From positions 6,747,026-6,811,025 of the forward strand of contig OY759266.1 of the NCBI GenBank assembly GCA_963662155.1: a stretch of DNA of 64,000 nucleotides. Reading direction: 5' to 3'. The position numbers and the translations under genes were made by a program. The notes beneath the pieces were generated by a model. That model saw only the letters and a program-made list of their open reading frames with translations. It ran no database searches and was not told the DNA's origin. Source of the stretch: Lamellibrachia columna. Its lineage: Eukaryota; Annelida; Polychaeta; Sabellida; Siboglinidae. Below are positions 22,745 through 34,327 of the stretch, one piece after another. Each line of letters opens with the position of its first letter. The stretch's first letter is position 1.

Positions 22745-25700
22745 TAGGAGTAATTTGGAGCTTTCCTGGAATCGCGACCTTGTCGTGGTGGAAAGGCTTG
22801 TGAGCTCCAATGATCCTCAGAGCTATGCCGGCCGGAGTCTTGTACGCCTGATAGGGCCACCCATGGCGCACTGACGTGAGGAGCCCGACTAACGGCGATC
22901 CTGCCACAACGGCGGAGCAGGCGGAAGAGAACACATATTGTCCCAACGGCTGTTAAGGCGGACGACGGCTGCAGCAGGAGGACAGCTCCCGGTCGTCGTG
23001 GCTTATCATGCCACCGGGATACGGACGTCTTCTTGTCAACTTTGTGAGAACGCCGCTGGTGCCCCGACTTCCCTACATTAAACAACATCACGCGCAGGCT
23101 CCTGCCAAGGGCCTCCCAATCAAAGACCTACGGCGATGGACGAGTGGCAGCGGGGACAGGCCCGTGAAATCTGGAAGTTCCTAGTCACGGATCTACACGT
23201 AGGCGGCGGGTTTGTGATGGTCGTCTAGCACTTGGCCTGGGACAGGAGTGCCTTTCGGCAGCTGCACCCGCGACAGAGCAGCCCTATTCAGGATCCCCTC
23301 TGCTCTCCCCATATGGGGAAGGGGCTAGAAAATGTGCCCTAAAACTAGGCTGTTCCACCCTATCCTGGCCGGAAAACTGCGTCCGGCGGGACCACCATAC
23401 TGCGGTCGAACTAGAACAGATTACCGAATGATGAAATTTGTAACGTGGAACGTGATGGACAACCCAAAAAGCGACCGTCCCGAACGCAGGACTGGCATCG
23501 TCGCCAGAGAACTGGCAAGATATGACATTAACATCGCTTCCTTGAACGAAACACGCTTTCCAGAAGAAGGGCAGCTCAGAGAGGTTACACCTTATTCCGG
23601 AAAGGAAAGACAGCCGATGACCGTCGCATACACGGAGTCGCCACCAACAATAAGGTCGTCAGCCATTTGGCTGGATTCCCCGTTGGCATCAACGAACGCC
23701 TCATGACCCTACACCTAAACAACAACCAACTAGCTACCATCATCAACGTCTACGCTCCGACACCCGATGCCGAGGAGGACACCAAGGAGCAGTTCTAATC
23801 CGAGCTGGACCTAGTGCTAACCACCGTCCCTAAGGAGGACACCAAGGAGCAGTTCTACTCCGAGCTGGACCTAGTGCTAACCACCGTCCCTAAGGAGAAC
23901 ACCAAGGAGCAGTTCTACTCCGAGCTGGACCTAGTGCTAACCACCTTCCCTAAGGAGGACACCAAGGAGCAGTTCTACTCTGAGCTGGTCCTAGTGCTAA
24001 CCACCGTCCCTAAGGAGGACACCAAGGAGCAGTTCAACTACGAGCTGGACCTAGTGCTAATCACCGTCCTTAAGGAGGACACCAAGGAGCAGTTCTACTC
24101 CGAGCTGGTCCTAGTGCTAACCACCTACCCTAAGGAGGACATCAAGGAGCAGTTCTACTCCGAGCTGGTCCTAGTGCTAATCACCGTCCCTAAGGAGTAC
24201 ACCAAGGAGCAGTTCTACTCCGAGCTGGTCCTAGTGCTAATCACCGTCCCTAAGGAAGACACCAAGGAGCAGTTCAACTACAAGCAGGTCCTAGCGCTAA
24301 TCACCGTCCCTAAGGAGTACACAAAGGAGCAGTTCTACTCCGAGCTGGACCTAGTGCTAATCACCGTCCCTAAGGAGTACACCAAGGAGCAGTTCTACTC
24401 CGAGCTGGTCCTAGTGCTAATCACCGTCCCTAAGGGGGACACCAAGGAGCAGTTCTACTCCGAGCTGGACCTAGTGCTAATCACCGTCCCTAAGGAGTAC
24501 ACCAAGGAGCAGTTCTACTCCGAGCTGGTCCTAGCGCTAATCACCGTCCCTAAGGAGTACACCAAGGAGCAGTTCTACTCTGAGCTGGTCCTAGTGCTAA
24601 CCACCGTCCCTAAGGAGGACACCAAGGAGCAGTTCAACTACGAGCTGGTCCTAGTGCTAACCACCGTCCCTAAGGAGGACACCAAGGAGCAGTTCAACTA
24701 CGAGCTGGTCCTAGTGCTAACCACCTACCCTAAGGAGGACACCAAGGAGCAGTTCTACTCCGAGCTGGACCTAGTGCTAACCACCTTCCCTAAGGAGGAC
24801 ACAAAGGAGCAGTTCTACTCCGAGCTGGTCCTAGTGCTAATCACCGTCCCTAAGGGGGACACCAAGGAGCAGTTCTACTCCGAGCTGGACCTAGTGCTAA
24901 TCACCGTCCCTAAGGAGTACACCAAGGAGCAGTTCTACTCCGAGCTGGTCCTAGCGCTAATCACCGTCCCTAAGGAGTACACCAAGGAGCAGTTCTACTC
25001 CGAGCTGGTCCTAGCGCTAATCACCGTCCCTAAGGAGTACACCAAGGAGCAGTTCTACTCCGAGCTGGTCCTAGCGCTAATCACCGTCCCTAAGGAGTAC
25101 ACCAAGGAGCAGTTCTACTCTGAGCTGGTCCTAGTGCTAACCACCGTCCCTAAGGAGGACACCAAGGAGCAGTTCAACTACGAGCTGGTCCTAGTGCTAA
25201 CCACCTACCCTAAGGAGTACACCAAGGAGCAGTTCTACTCCGAGCTGGTCCTAGTGCTAACCACCGTCCCTAAGGAGGACACCAAGGAGCAGTTCAACTA
25301 CGAGCTGGTCCTAGTGCTAACCACCTACCCTAAGGAGGACACCAAGGAGCAGTTCTACCCCGAGCTGGACCTAGTGCTAACCACCTTCTCTAAGGAGGAC
25401 ACCAAGGAGCAGTTCTACTCCGAGCTGGTCCTAGTGCTAACCACCTTCCCTAAGGAGAACACCAAGGAGCAGTTCAACTACGAGCTGGACCTAGCGCTAA
25501 TCACCGTCCCTAAGGAGTACACCAAGGAGCAGTTCTACTCCGAGCTGGACCTAGTGCTAACCATCGTCCCTAAGGAGGATACCAAGGAGCAGTTCTACTC
25601 CGAGCTGGTCCTAGTGCTAATCACCGTCCCTAAGGAGGACATCAAGGAGCAGTTCTACTCAGAGCTAGACCTAGTGCTAACCACCGTCCCTAAGGAGGAC

Positions 25701-26362
25701 ACCAAGGAGCAGTTCTACTCCGAGCTGGTCCTAGTGCTAATCACCGTCCCTAAGGAGTACACCAAGGAGCAGTTCTACTCCAAGCTGGTCCTAGTGTTAA
25801 TCACCGTCCCTAAGGAGGACACCAAGGAGCAGTTCTACTCCGTGCTGGTCCTAGTGCTAATCACCATCCCTAAGGAGTACACCAAGGAGCAGTTCTACTC
25901 CGAGCTGGTCCTAGTGCTAATCACCGTCCCTAAGGAGGACACCAAGGAGCAGTTCTACTCCGTGCTGGACCTAGTGCTAACTACCGTCCCTACGGAAGAC
26001 AAGCTGATTCTGCTGGGGGACTTTAATGCCAGAGTAAGCCTTGACTGTAGACTGTGGAACAACGTCATCGGCAAGGAAGGGGTTGGAAAGGCTAACTCAA
26101 ACTACACCCTATTCCGACAGAGGAACATGTACAAGACGACATGGATCCAAACATTGACACCGAAAAGATGTCCACATTACACGGGTCATACGTGGAATTG
26201 TTGCCTGCTCAACGGATCATCGCCTGGTTCGATCAGTCATGACATTTTCCTTGCTTCCAAACATCGTAGACGTCCAAAGACCAGCAAGAAGAAGTTCAAC
26301 AGCAAAGCCCTTCAAGACCCAAACAAAAGAACCAAATTCCCGGAGTGTCTCTCCACTTCTTA
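22745..26362 (+). pseudogene. LINE B, 5'UTR and degenerate endonuclease
   Basis: The 5' part (CGCGACCTTGTCGTGGTGGA near 22772) resembles the untranslated leader common to a widespread animal LINE group. The endonuclease begins at ATG 23431 with MKFVTWNV, then RRTGIVARELARYDINIASLNETRF. A frameshift near 23620 moves the reading to VSHLAGFPVGINERLMTLHL and TIINVYAPTPDAEEDTKEQF. A TAA at 23797-23799 interrupts this. After the 60 bp array the frame reads TEDKLILLGDFNARV, the endonuclease active-site loop, then IGKEGVGKANSN, after which similarity fades. The endonuclease is therefore cut in two by the array and further broken by a stop and frameshift. Confidence 0.82.
23773..25997. repeat. 60 bp array inside a LINE endonuclease, 37 copies
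   Basis: The unit, containing GAGGACACCAAGGAGCAGTT and CGAGCTGGACCTAGTGCTAA, repeats at exactly 60 bp with no indel in 37 copies. It encodes a 20-residue period (DTKEQFYSELDLVLTTVPKE). Only the first copy has a stop (TAATCC for TACTCC at 23797). Variation is confined to a few sites: GAC/TAC/AAC, TACTCC/AACTAC, CTGGAC/CTGGTC, GTGCTAA/GCGCTAA. Variant types recur in order (24421-24840 versus 24841-25380), indicating higher-order duplication. Translation of copies 2-37 gives an 849-codon ORF continuing into the GDFNARV motif; I do not regard it as an expressed gene. Confidence 0.96.
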
Positions 26363-26365
26363 ATT

Positions 26366-26456
26366 TTAAGATTTAACAAGACTGCCATCCCAAACAAAAA
26401 GTTCCAGAAGAAAAGTGGACAAGGAAGCCATTGGCTTGTCGAGAGTCCAACATTTC
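26366..26456 (-). mobile_element. CR1-like LINE 3' tail, nested in LINE B
   Basis: On the minus strand this reads the GACTCTCGACAAGCCAATGG and CTTCCTTGTCCACTT segments, then a TCTTGTTAAATCTTAAA-like end, matching 30462-30556. It is only about 90 bp: an extreme 5' truncation, placed between the endonuclease and reverse-transcriptase remnants of LINE B. Confidence 0.85.
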
Positions 26457-27170
26457 CCTTCAGCTGACGCCAATATTGAACAGCAGCGGGATGTACTTAA
26501 GTCAGCCATCCACAAAGCTTGTACTGAGACAATCGGCCACACCTCACGCAAGCACCAAGACTGGTTTGACGAGAACGATGGGGAGGGAGGGAGAGAGGGA
26601 GGGAGGGAGGGAGGGAGGTCCTGCTTGCCACAATGGAAATGGAAAACAATAAAGCTTGAGGCCCGGTGGGCATCCCTGCAGAAATCCTAAGTGTTGGTAG
26701 CGAGAAGCTCGCAAACGGACTTTATGAACTTATCAGCAAGATATGGCATGAAAAGGAAATTCCACCAGACCTCAGAAATGCTAACATCGTCACCATCTAC
26801 AAAAAGGGAGATAAATTGGACTGTGGGGAATACCGAGGCATTGCCCTACTATCCATTGCTGGGAAGATACTCGCCCGAAGAAGAAGGGTCATTTTAACAT
26901 CAACACTTGGGAGGACACGGCTGCCGACCGTCTACTTTGGTGCCGCAGTATCAACCAGGCAGCGACCCACTTCGAGACTGACCGCCTACTTCACGAGGCA
27001 GAGAAGAAAGGAGAGGGAGATGTCTCAACATCTGCACATCTTCCTTCCACCCGGAACCTCCTGCCCCCATTGCAAAAAGATCTGCAAACCAAGAAACGGG
27101 TTCCTGAATCACCTCATGACCCACGACCAACCCCTGGCAGACGTCATCCTCGTTTCGAGGGACCGCTGAT
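26457..27170 (+). pseudogene. LINE B, reverse transcriptase remnant and C-terminal zinc finger
   Basis: Pieces in order are ADANIEQQRDVLKSAIHKACTETIGHTSRKHQDWF, a (GGGA)n run at 26578-26620, then the start of reverse transcriptase: VGIPAEILSVGSEKL, IWHEKEIPPDLRNANIVTIYKKGD and CGEYRGIALLSIAGKILARR. The catalytic palm is deleted. After a jump the C-terminal tail shows CPHCKKICKPRNGFLNHLMTH, a C2H2 finger common at the end of this LINE group. Together with 22745-26362 this is one internally deleted element. Confidence 0.78.
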
Positions 27171-27183
27171 GAATTGGGACCCT

Positions 27184-27297
<114 letters not shown>

Positions 27298-27424
27298 TAA
27301 AGTTAACCTTATATGTTACAGTTGTCCGTAGAGAGGCTGTGGGATTGCGCGAATGAAATGTTGCCCCATGCCATCCACTCACACCGTCAAACTAAGTTCC
27401 ATCAATGTAGTTTGATTGAGACGC

Positions 27425-28085
27425 GAGAGAGACCCAGGGCACGTTCTTCGTGAGAGAGAGACCCGGAGCACGTTCTTCGCGAGAGAGACCCGGGGCACGT
27501 TCTTCGCGAGAGAGCCCCGGGGCACGTTCTTCGCGAGAGAGACCCGGAGCACGTTCTTCGCGAGAGAGACCCGGGGCACGTTCTTCGCGAGAGAGACCCG
27601 GGGCACGTTCTTCGCGAGAGAGACCCAGAGCACGTTCTTCGCGAGAGAGACCCGGGGCACGTTCTTCGCGAGAGAGCCCCGGGGCACGTTCTTCGCGAGA
27701 GAGACCCGGGGCACGTTCTTCGCGAGAGAGACCCGGGGCACGTTCTTCGCGAGAGAGCCCCGGGGCACGTTCTTCGCGAGAGAGACCCGGAACACGTTCT
27801 TCGCGAGAGAGACCCGGGGCACGTTCTTTGCGAGAGAGCCCCGGGGCACGTTCTTCGCGAGAGAGACCCGGAGCACGTTCTTCGCGAGAGAGACCCGGGG
27901 CACGTTCTTCGCGAGAGAGCCCCGGGGCACGTTCTTCGCGAGAGAGACCCGGGGCACGTTCTTCGCGAGAGAGACCCGGGGCACGTTCTTCGCGAGAGAG
28001 CCCCGGGGCACGTTCTTCGCGAGAGAGACCCGGGGCACGTTCTTCACGAGAGAGACCCGGGGCACGTTCTTCGCAAGAGAGACAC
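27425..28085. repeat. 27 bp minisatellite, about 24 copies
   Basis: The unit is GAGAGAGACCCGGGGCACGT followed by TCTTCGC. GACCCGG and GCCCCGG variants recur in a partly regular order. The 27 bp period keeps all six frames open, giving artificial ORFs above 200 codons on both strands. Units are very similar to one another. Confidence 0.95.
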
Positions 28086-29165
28086 ACTCATACGTCTTCT
28101 GTGTCCTTCCTATTTTTTTAAATGAGACCTCAAGGCTAAAACATTAGGCCTGCTTGTCTGCTAAGTGTTCGCGTAACTGTTTATAGATGCTTCGTTTGAG
28201 CAAGAACACATTAGAACACTAGTGGTGATCTGCTTGGCCGCTTGACGTAACCTAGCGGTGTTTATGACGTAATTCCTTCGTAGTCACGTGATTGGACCGG
28301 CAGAAACATAAATGTGTTCTATTACTACGTAACACTTTTGTAAGTTATCGGGGAAACTAACTTTTATTTTACTTAAGAACTACGATACAATTTGATGTTA
28401 TTATTATCTGATTTCCTCGTCGCTAGGTCCGGGAACAAGGTTAGCTCGCCATGACTAACGACGTAATGTCACGGTTATTTACGTAGCTTACGTTTCACGT
28501 CAACGGATACTCGAAGAGGATTAAGTAAATAAATGGTAATAAATAATAGTCCTTGTAAGAGTCGTGTAGACTATATAGCCCTGTACTACTGTATTCCACG
28601 TAAACACCAGGTGGTCGATCTATATTGCGATGTTTGCAGTGAGAAATGTCGAGAGATATTGATTGGTTTAGCGATTTAAGCTATAAAAGTGTAGCTTCTA
28701 CGACAGGCACGTTGTTGTTTTGCTGGGCGTAACCAACAACGAACGTCGAATGTGTGTTTACAACCGAAGCCCCGCCTGTCGCTACACCACCCCCTACCAA
28801 ATAATCGACGACAATGTTCCGGCGTCCTGGCAACAAATAATTTATTAGTTAGCACTAGCTGCCCTAGACAAAGTAAACCGCCCCTTTAAGGGCGGAGTCC
28901 AGCCGCTCAAAAAATAACTCGCCTATTTGGCAGTTCCAAACCCAATCCGGTTCGGAACTAATAACTTAAAATGTATCACTAGTTTAACGTTGCATGTGTG
29001 TATTCCGTTACACACCTTCTGCACACTGGCGTCAAGAGGCAGAAGAAATGTACTACAAATAATTTATTATGATAAGTTTATCGTCTAATAGTGGGCGATA
29101 CTTTCCGAAATCAACTAGCGCACGACGAGTGATTTACGGTTTTCAAGACATAATGTCATAATTTT
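28086..29165. other. Unannotated stretch
   Basis: No gene recognised. TATAAAAG at about 28682 and a GC-rich hairpin (CCGCCCCTTTAAGGGCGG, 28879-28896) are visible, but nothing downstream can be identified. An LTR origin is possible; I found no partner copy. Confidence 0.4.
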
Positions 29166-29810
29166 ATATTTATACATAGTCTCGCTTATCCGACTCTCGC
29201 TCGACTTCGAGAATCCGCCGAGAAGAGAGTCTGGCAGCAGAGGCGTGGTCTCGTTGTTATCCACTCCATTTTTCCCATGAATCGCCAGCAGCCAATTGGC
29301 GTCATTATCGAGATCTACACTAAACATGTTTTGCCTGATTTTACTTTTCAGTCGGACAGTTGTGTCAATATAATCAAAGTGTAAATTTAATTCGAATTGC
29401 ATCGTATCAACTGATAAAAGTTAACTTATCTACTTATGTACGCTCCCAGAATCTCGGCGCATACATAATTTCAGTCACAATGAGAACCCCACTCTGCATC
29501 CAGGCGAAGATGTGCGCGATAAGCGGTGGCGCCACAGCGCGGAGCCTGGATAATCGAGGCTAATTTATGGATGGTTATAGTCTCGCTTATCCGATTCTCT
29601 CTCGCCTTCGCGAAGCCGTCGAGAAGAGAGTCTGGCCGCAGAGGCGTTGTCTCGTTCCCGTGAAGCGCCAGCAGCCAATCAGCGTCATTAACGAGATGAT
29701 ACACTAAAACTGTTTTGCCTGATTTAACTTTTCAGTCTGAAACTTGTGTTAATATAATCAAAGTTAATTAGAATTACATCGTATAAACTGATAAAAATTC
29801 ACTCTTATTT
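29166..29810. repeat. Tandemly duplicated unit (A-B-A)
   Basis: Segment A (TATAGTCTCGCTTATCCGA at about 29168) recurs at 29577. Segment B (GCATACATAATTTC to GGAGCCTGGATAAT, about 29450-29565) recurs at 30547-30678. The order is therefore A1-B1-A2-[LINE insertion]-B2. No coding function is visible. Confidence 0.8.
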
Positions 29811-29869
29811 TAAGAATTAGCCAAATGCCCGGATGACATCGTAATTAAATAAACATAGCAGTAACATTT

Positions 29870-30448
29870 AGTGCTGACATGAAAGTTTCAGAGCAATGTG
29901 GGATTGCTGCATCAAAAGGAAATCAAATTCTAGGGCTAATTAGGATAACTATCATGTATAAGGAGAAATAGCTAATTGTACCCCTATACAAAGCAATAGT
30001 TAGACCACATTTGGAATATTGTATTCAAGCATGGAGGCCATATCGTAAAAAGGACATAGACAAGCTAGAAAGAATACAACGAAGAGCAACTAAAATGATT
30101 CCAGAATTGAGAGACCTTAGTTACGAAAGTCGCTTATTACAATGTGGTTTGACAACACTAGAGACCAGGAGACTAAGAGGAGACCAAATAGAAGTGTTTA
30201 AAATAGTGAACGGTTATGAGGATGTTGATAGGAATATGTTCTTCAAACTTAAAGAAGGCAGTAGAACCAGAAGACACAAAGCAGCATTAGTTAAGGAACA
30301 GTGTAGGTTGGACATGAGAAAGTACTCTTTCTCACAGAGGGTGATAAATGAATGGAACAAACTGCCAAATGATTGTGTTAATGATAGTACTGTGAATATG
30401 TTTAAAAATAGAATTAACAGATATTTGATAAGGGCGGGCTACACATAG
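29870..30448 (+). pseudogene. CR1/L2-like LINE, 5'-truncated reverse transcriptase C-terminus
   Basis: The reading ADMKVSEQCGIAASKGNQILGLIR, a stop, then EYCIQAWRPYRKKDIDKLERIQRRATKMIPEL and YLIRAGYT is the C-terminal region of a CR1/L2-type pol. The frame is open for 145 codons to the natural stop at 30446-30448. A 3'UTR with GACTCTCGATAAGTCAATGG follows and the element ends in AATCTTGTTAAATCTTGTTA near 30553. It aligns with 50720-51359, the longer copy. It interrupts the second unit of a duplication, and its 5' truncation is typical of LINE integration. Confidence 0.88.
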
Positions 30449-30546
30449 ATGAGAAAATTGTTGGACTCTCGATAAGTCAATGGCTTCCTTGTCCACTTGC
30501 CATCTGGAACTTGTTGTTTGGGGTTTTGGGGCAATCTTGTTAAATC

Positions 30547-30678
30547 TTGTTAAATAGAATCTGGGTGCATACATAATTTCCGTCACAATGAAAGTACACA
30601 TTGCATCCAGGCGCTGACGTGTGCGACAAACGGTGGCGCCACACCACGGAGCCTGGATAATAGAGGCTAGCATGGTTA
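30547..30678. repeat. Segment B, second copy
   Basis: Resumes the duplicated unit after the LINE insertion: GCATACATAATTTCCGTCAC, GTGGCGCCACACCACGGAGC and GGATAATAGAGGCTA match 29458-29565. Confidence 0.8.
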
Positions 30679-31189
30679 TTGTTAAGTAACTTCAGTGATG
30701 TACGTTTTTGCCCACTGGAACTACGCTCCTATTGAGGGTTTGACTACGCCTATACCTATAGCTGCCATAGCATGGCCACTGGCATTGACGACTGCTCGCT
30801 ACGCCGCTAGGTGGTTACGTTCTTCCATCATCCGTGGAATTAAATTATGATAATTGGCGCGTTGTTACAGCAGAGAACGTGTGGATCGCAAAGCAGGTGT
30901 TCCGTTTATTACATTAATTTAATTGTACACAATTATGCATCTTATGCATAGTGTGCTTAACAATGTAGGTGTTCACATCTTCATATATTAAGCATTTCAT
31001 TTGTAGTTACCAAAGGGGACACATTCTAACATAGCAAACAATTGTGAATGGAATATAAATTAACGAATGAAGTATGAAATAGTGAATGGAAATATATCTG
31101 TAATACGACTTCTACTTGATTGAATGCTACACACACGTTAGCACTCACGCATACATGAGCACATATGGCTGTGCCATACAGATTTAACC

Positions 31190-31372
31190 AGATTTAACAT
31201 GATTGCCATCCAAGGCACATAGATTGCAAGTGGACAAGGAAGCCATTGGCTTATCGAGAGTCCAAAAATGTTTCATTTATGTGTAACCCGCCATCCTGAG
31301 ATATTTGTCAGTTTTATTTTTAAACATATTCACGCTGTTAGCATTTACAGTATTAGTTATGAACCAGTACGT
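31190..31372 (-). mobile_element. CR1-like LINE 3' end, nested in MITE copy 3
   Basis: Minus-strand reading gives GACTCTCGATAAGCCAATGG and CTTCCTTGTCCACTTGCAAT with a GGCGGGTTACACATAAATGA stop region. Position relative to MITE landmarks (GTGCCATA left, GAACCAGTACG right) matches copy 1, so both copies descend from one filled ancestor. Confidence 0.8.
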
Positions 31373-31517
31373 TGGGCTTCACATGTGAAACAATGCGTTC
31401 CCACGTCGTGAATAAATAAATGTACTTCTTTCCGTCATTGTCAGCACACAACTCGCTGGCTGCACCATCGGTGCGAGCCGCCCATTGTTACAGTTGTTAC
31501 AGTTGTTACATTGTTAC

Positions 31518-31704
31518 AGTTGCAACAACTTGCTCCAATACAATTGCAACAACTTGCTCCAATACAATTGCAACAACTTGCTCCAATACAATTGCAACAA
31601 CTTGCTCCAATACAATTGCAACAACTTGCTCCAATACAATTGCAACAACTTGCTCCAATACAATTGCAACAACTTGCTCCAATACAATTGTAACAACTTG
31701 CCCC
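31518..31704. repeat. 24 bp array in MITE copy 3, about 8 copies
   Basis: The unit is CAACAACTTGCTCCAATACA followed by ATTG, repeated at 24 bp. MITE copies 1 and 2 have only one or two units here (TAACAACTTGCCCCAATACA near 3760 and 12620), so the array arose from a pre-existing MITE motif. Confidence 0.92.
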
Positions 31705-31740
31705 AAATACAATTTCAGTTTAACTTCTACGATAGTATAT

Positions 31741-32028
<288 letters not shown>

Positions 32029-32224
32029 AAGTGTGTGCTTCGAGTTTCATTCACAAAGCACAAAACGTGGCTGCGTGAGATGAAATTATGTGCGCATAGC
32101 AAAACAGTTTTAGGTGGTTAAAAAGTCGTTTTTGTTCACTCCTCGATAATTTCGTCTTCATGCGTGAGACATGTTTTCATAAAACGACAATACGCACCTG
32201 TATACAACTAACCCCGGTCTCCCC

Positions 32225-33234
32225 ATCTTAATAATTACATATTTCGATTGGGCCCGCCATGAACACAACTAATACAATCAGTAAAACAAATGGAAATTTT
32301 AACAAACCTAACACTTTTCTTTATCACTAAATACATTATCTACAATTTATGATTGCACTTGCCCTTTGAATCTGGGTTTGTGTAAAAAGCTTTTATAGTA
32401 GATTGTCTACTAGTTGTGTTAAATATATGATCTAGTGTATTTTTTCATTTATAATATACAATTTTATCATTGCTGCTCATGGAAGGTGGGCATTTTGGTA
32501 AGTGTAACGCGGACGTCCCTGCCAGTGGCGTCAATAGTAGGGCCGGAACGATACACTACTTCACGTTACGATACGTATCGCGATACAGAGGTCACGATAC
32601 GCATATCGCGATACAGACTACACTGACTAGAATGATACAACAGTAAAACACATGTTTATTTATTACGTGGACAACAGATGTCACATCGTCACTCACATGA
32701 GATCCATATTGCACACGCGCATTGAAAAAATAACAGTGGAAAGATTTGCCGCGATACGGATATTGTGTATCGTGTACCGTACCGCGCGGTGTGTATCGCG
32801 ATACATCGGTGCACCAATGCCAGTGTTCTGTGATAATACCGTGGCGCCATCTGATGGAAGAGGCAAGAGGCAACAACGCACACGAGACGAATAAAATTTA
32901 TTTCAACGTCACTAGTGGGATTAATTTAGGATTACGATTATGTCTAAGCTTCTCTTTTTTAATCAATTCTAAATGTATATGCGTAAACATGAGCTGAATA
33001 CATTGTGTTTTTGGTTTATTGTACTAGTGCCCCTGGACTGTTCCCACTAAAAGAGTAGGCGTACAATTTTGCAAAACCGTTTTACAATGGTAATTCATGT
33101 TTGATTAACATGGTTACTGATGTCAATAAAAAAGTGTAGCATAAAATACAAAATACAGCTATAAGCCATTAACTGGGCTATTTGACCACAATAGTTAACT
33201 TAGACAGAACGTAAGCAGACGACGTTGGTTCAGT
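32225..33234. other. Unannotated stretch with a CGATAC/GTATCG cluster
   Basis: No gene. Between about 32545 and 32815 the hexamer CGATAC or its complement occurs many times, in both orientations, at two clusters (32549-32615 and 32753-32807) around a unique centre. This resembles subterminal motif clusters of non-autonomous DNA transposons. Clear terminal inverted repeats were not found. Confidence 0.5.
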
Positions 33235-33236
33235 TA

Positions 33237-34327
33237 GGGGAAGGCGGTGTTAGTTGAGCCATTTTTTTAATTCTTTTTGATGTCTAGGGCGCAATCATAG
33301 TCATAAGTCAAAATTGTTTTTACTCACATAAACTAGGATTATTAGTAGATCGGTTTATACCAAGATAATATATCTAGCATGCACATATAATTATATATAG
33401 CTGATTCAATTAGGGTTAGTAAGCTGGCTCAACTAACACGTGGTGTGGGGTAAGTTGAGCCACATTGTAGCGTAAGTTGGGTAAATGCTTTGTTTGCATA
33501 ATTTACGTAGGCCTTGTACAACAAATTCATAACAACTCAGCCAACACATCTACCCAATGGGTATAACACGTCTCTGACAAGTCTACACGCTTAATTAATA
33601 AGTCGACACACTTAATTAATATAGATTTATAGGCCAATCGCAACCAGTGTAACTAACTACTAATAGGTTGTCTTGTAGCTATCCGATGTCCCAATTTGCT
33701 CGGAAAAATTAATTCCTTGATGTGTTTTGTAGTAAAGAACATTCGTCTTCATTCTTTAGCTGCTCCTCAACGAACCCTCTCTTGGGCCTTGGATGGCTCA
33801 ACTAACCCTCTCTTGGGCCTTGGATGGCTCAACTAACCCTCTCTTGGGCCTTGGATGGCTCAACTAACCCTCTCTTGGGCCTTGGATGGCTCAACTAACC
33901 CTCTCTTGGGCCTTGGATGGCTCAACTAACCCTCTCTTGGGCCTTGGATGGCTCAACTATCCCCATTTTGACAATTTAGCTTATTTAATCAACTTCTGAT
34001 TGATGCGCGAAGTGATGTAAATAATCTTCTTCTCTGTGAATAGTTAAGCCATGTTTAAGTGCACAAACAATAAAGTCTGGTGACGTGCGTTGATAATTTA
34101 CACACCAGCAGACAATAACAATTACCAAAAGTTTCGAAAAATAAAAAAATCATACTTTTAGCTCACATTTTCTGGCCGTTGTGACAAACGTAACCTATTA
34201 TACGTCAACAGTGTTCTAATAACATGTTCAATCACTGGGTGGTACAATGTAACGGTCGCTGCTGTAGTTTCCTGGGAAATATGGGTGGCTCAACTAACCC
34301 AGTGGCTCAACTAACACTGCCTTCCCC
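33237..34327. mobile_element. MITE family 2, TA-flanked TIR element
   Basis: The left end GGGGAAGGCGGTGTTAGTTG matches the complement of the right end with one mismatch in 25 bp. TA flanks both sides (33235-33236 and 34328-34329). The motif TTAGTTGAGCC recurs, direct or inverted, at both ends (33253, 33424-33475, 34288, 34305). An internal array repeats it six times. No transposase is encoded. The design parallels MITE family 1. Confidence 0.85.
33771..33960. repeat. 31 bp array in MITE family 2, 6 copies
   Basis: The unit is ACCCTCTCTTGGGCCTTGGA followed by TGGCTCAACTA. It includes the element's own subterminal motif GGCTCAACTAAC. Copies are virtually identical. Confidence 0.93.

Noticed and set aside
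27379..28147. Four overlapping ORFs of over 220 codons
   Set aside because: Products of the 27 bp array on both strands; no start context or domain supports a gene.
28680..28800. LTR promoter (TATAAAAG with downstream GC-rich sequence)
   Set aside because: No second LTR copy, primer-binding site or polypurine tract was found.
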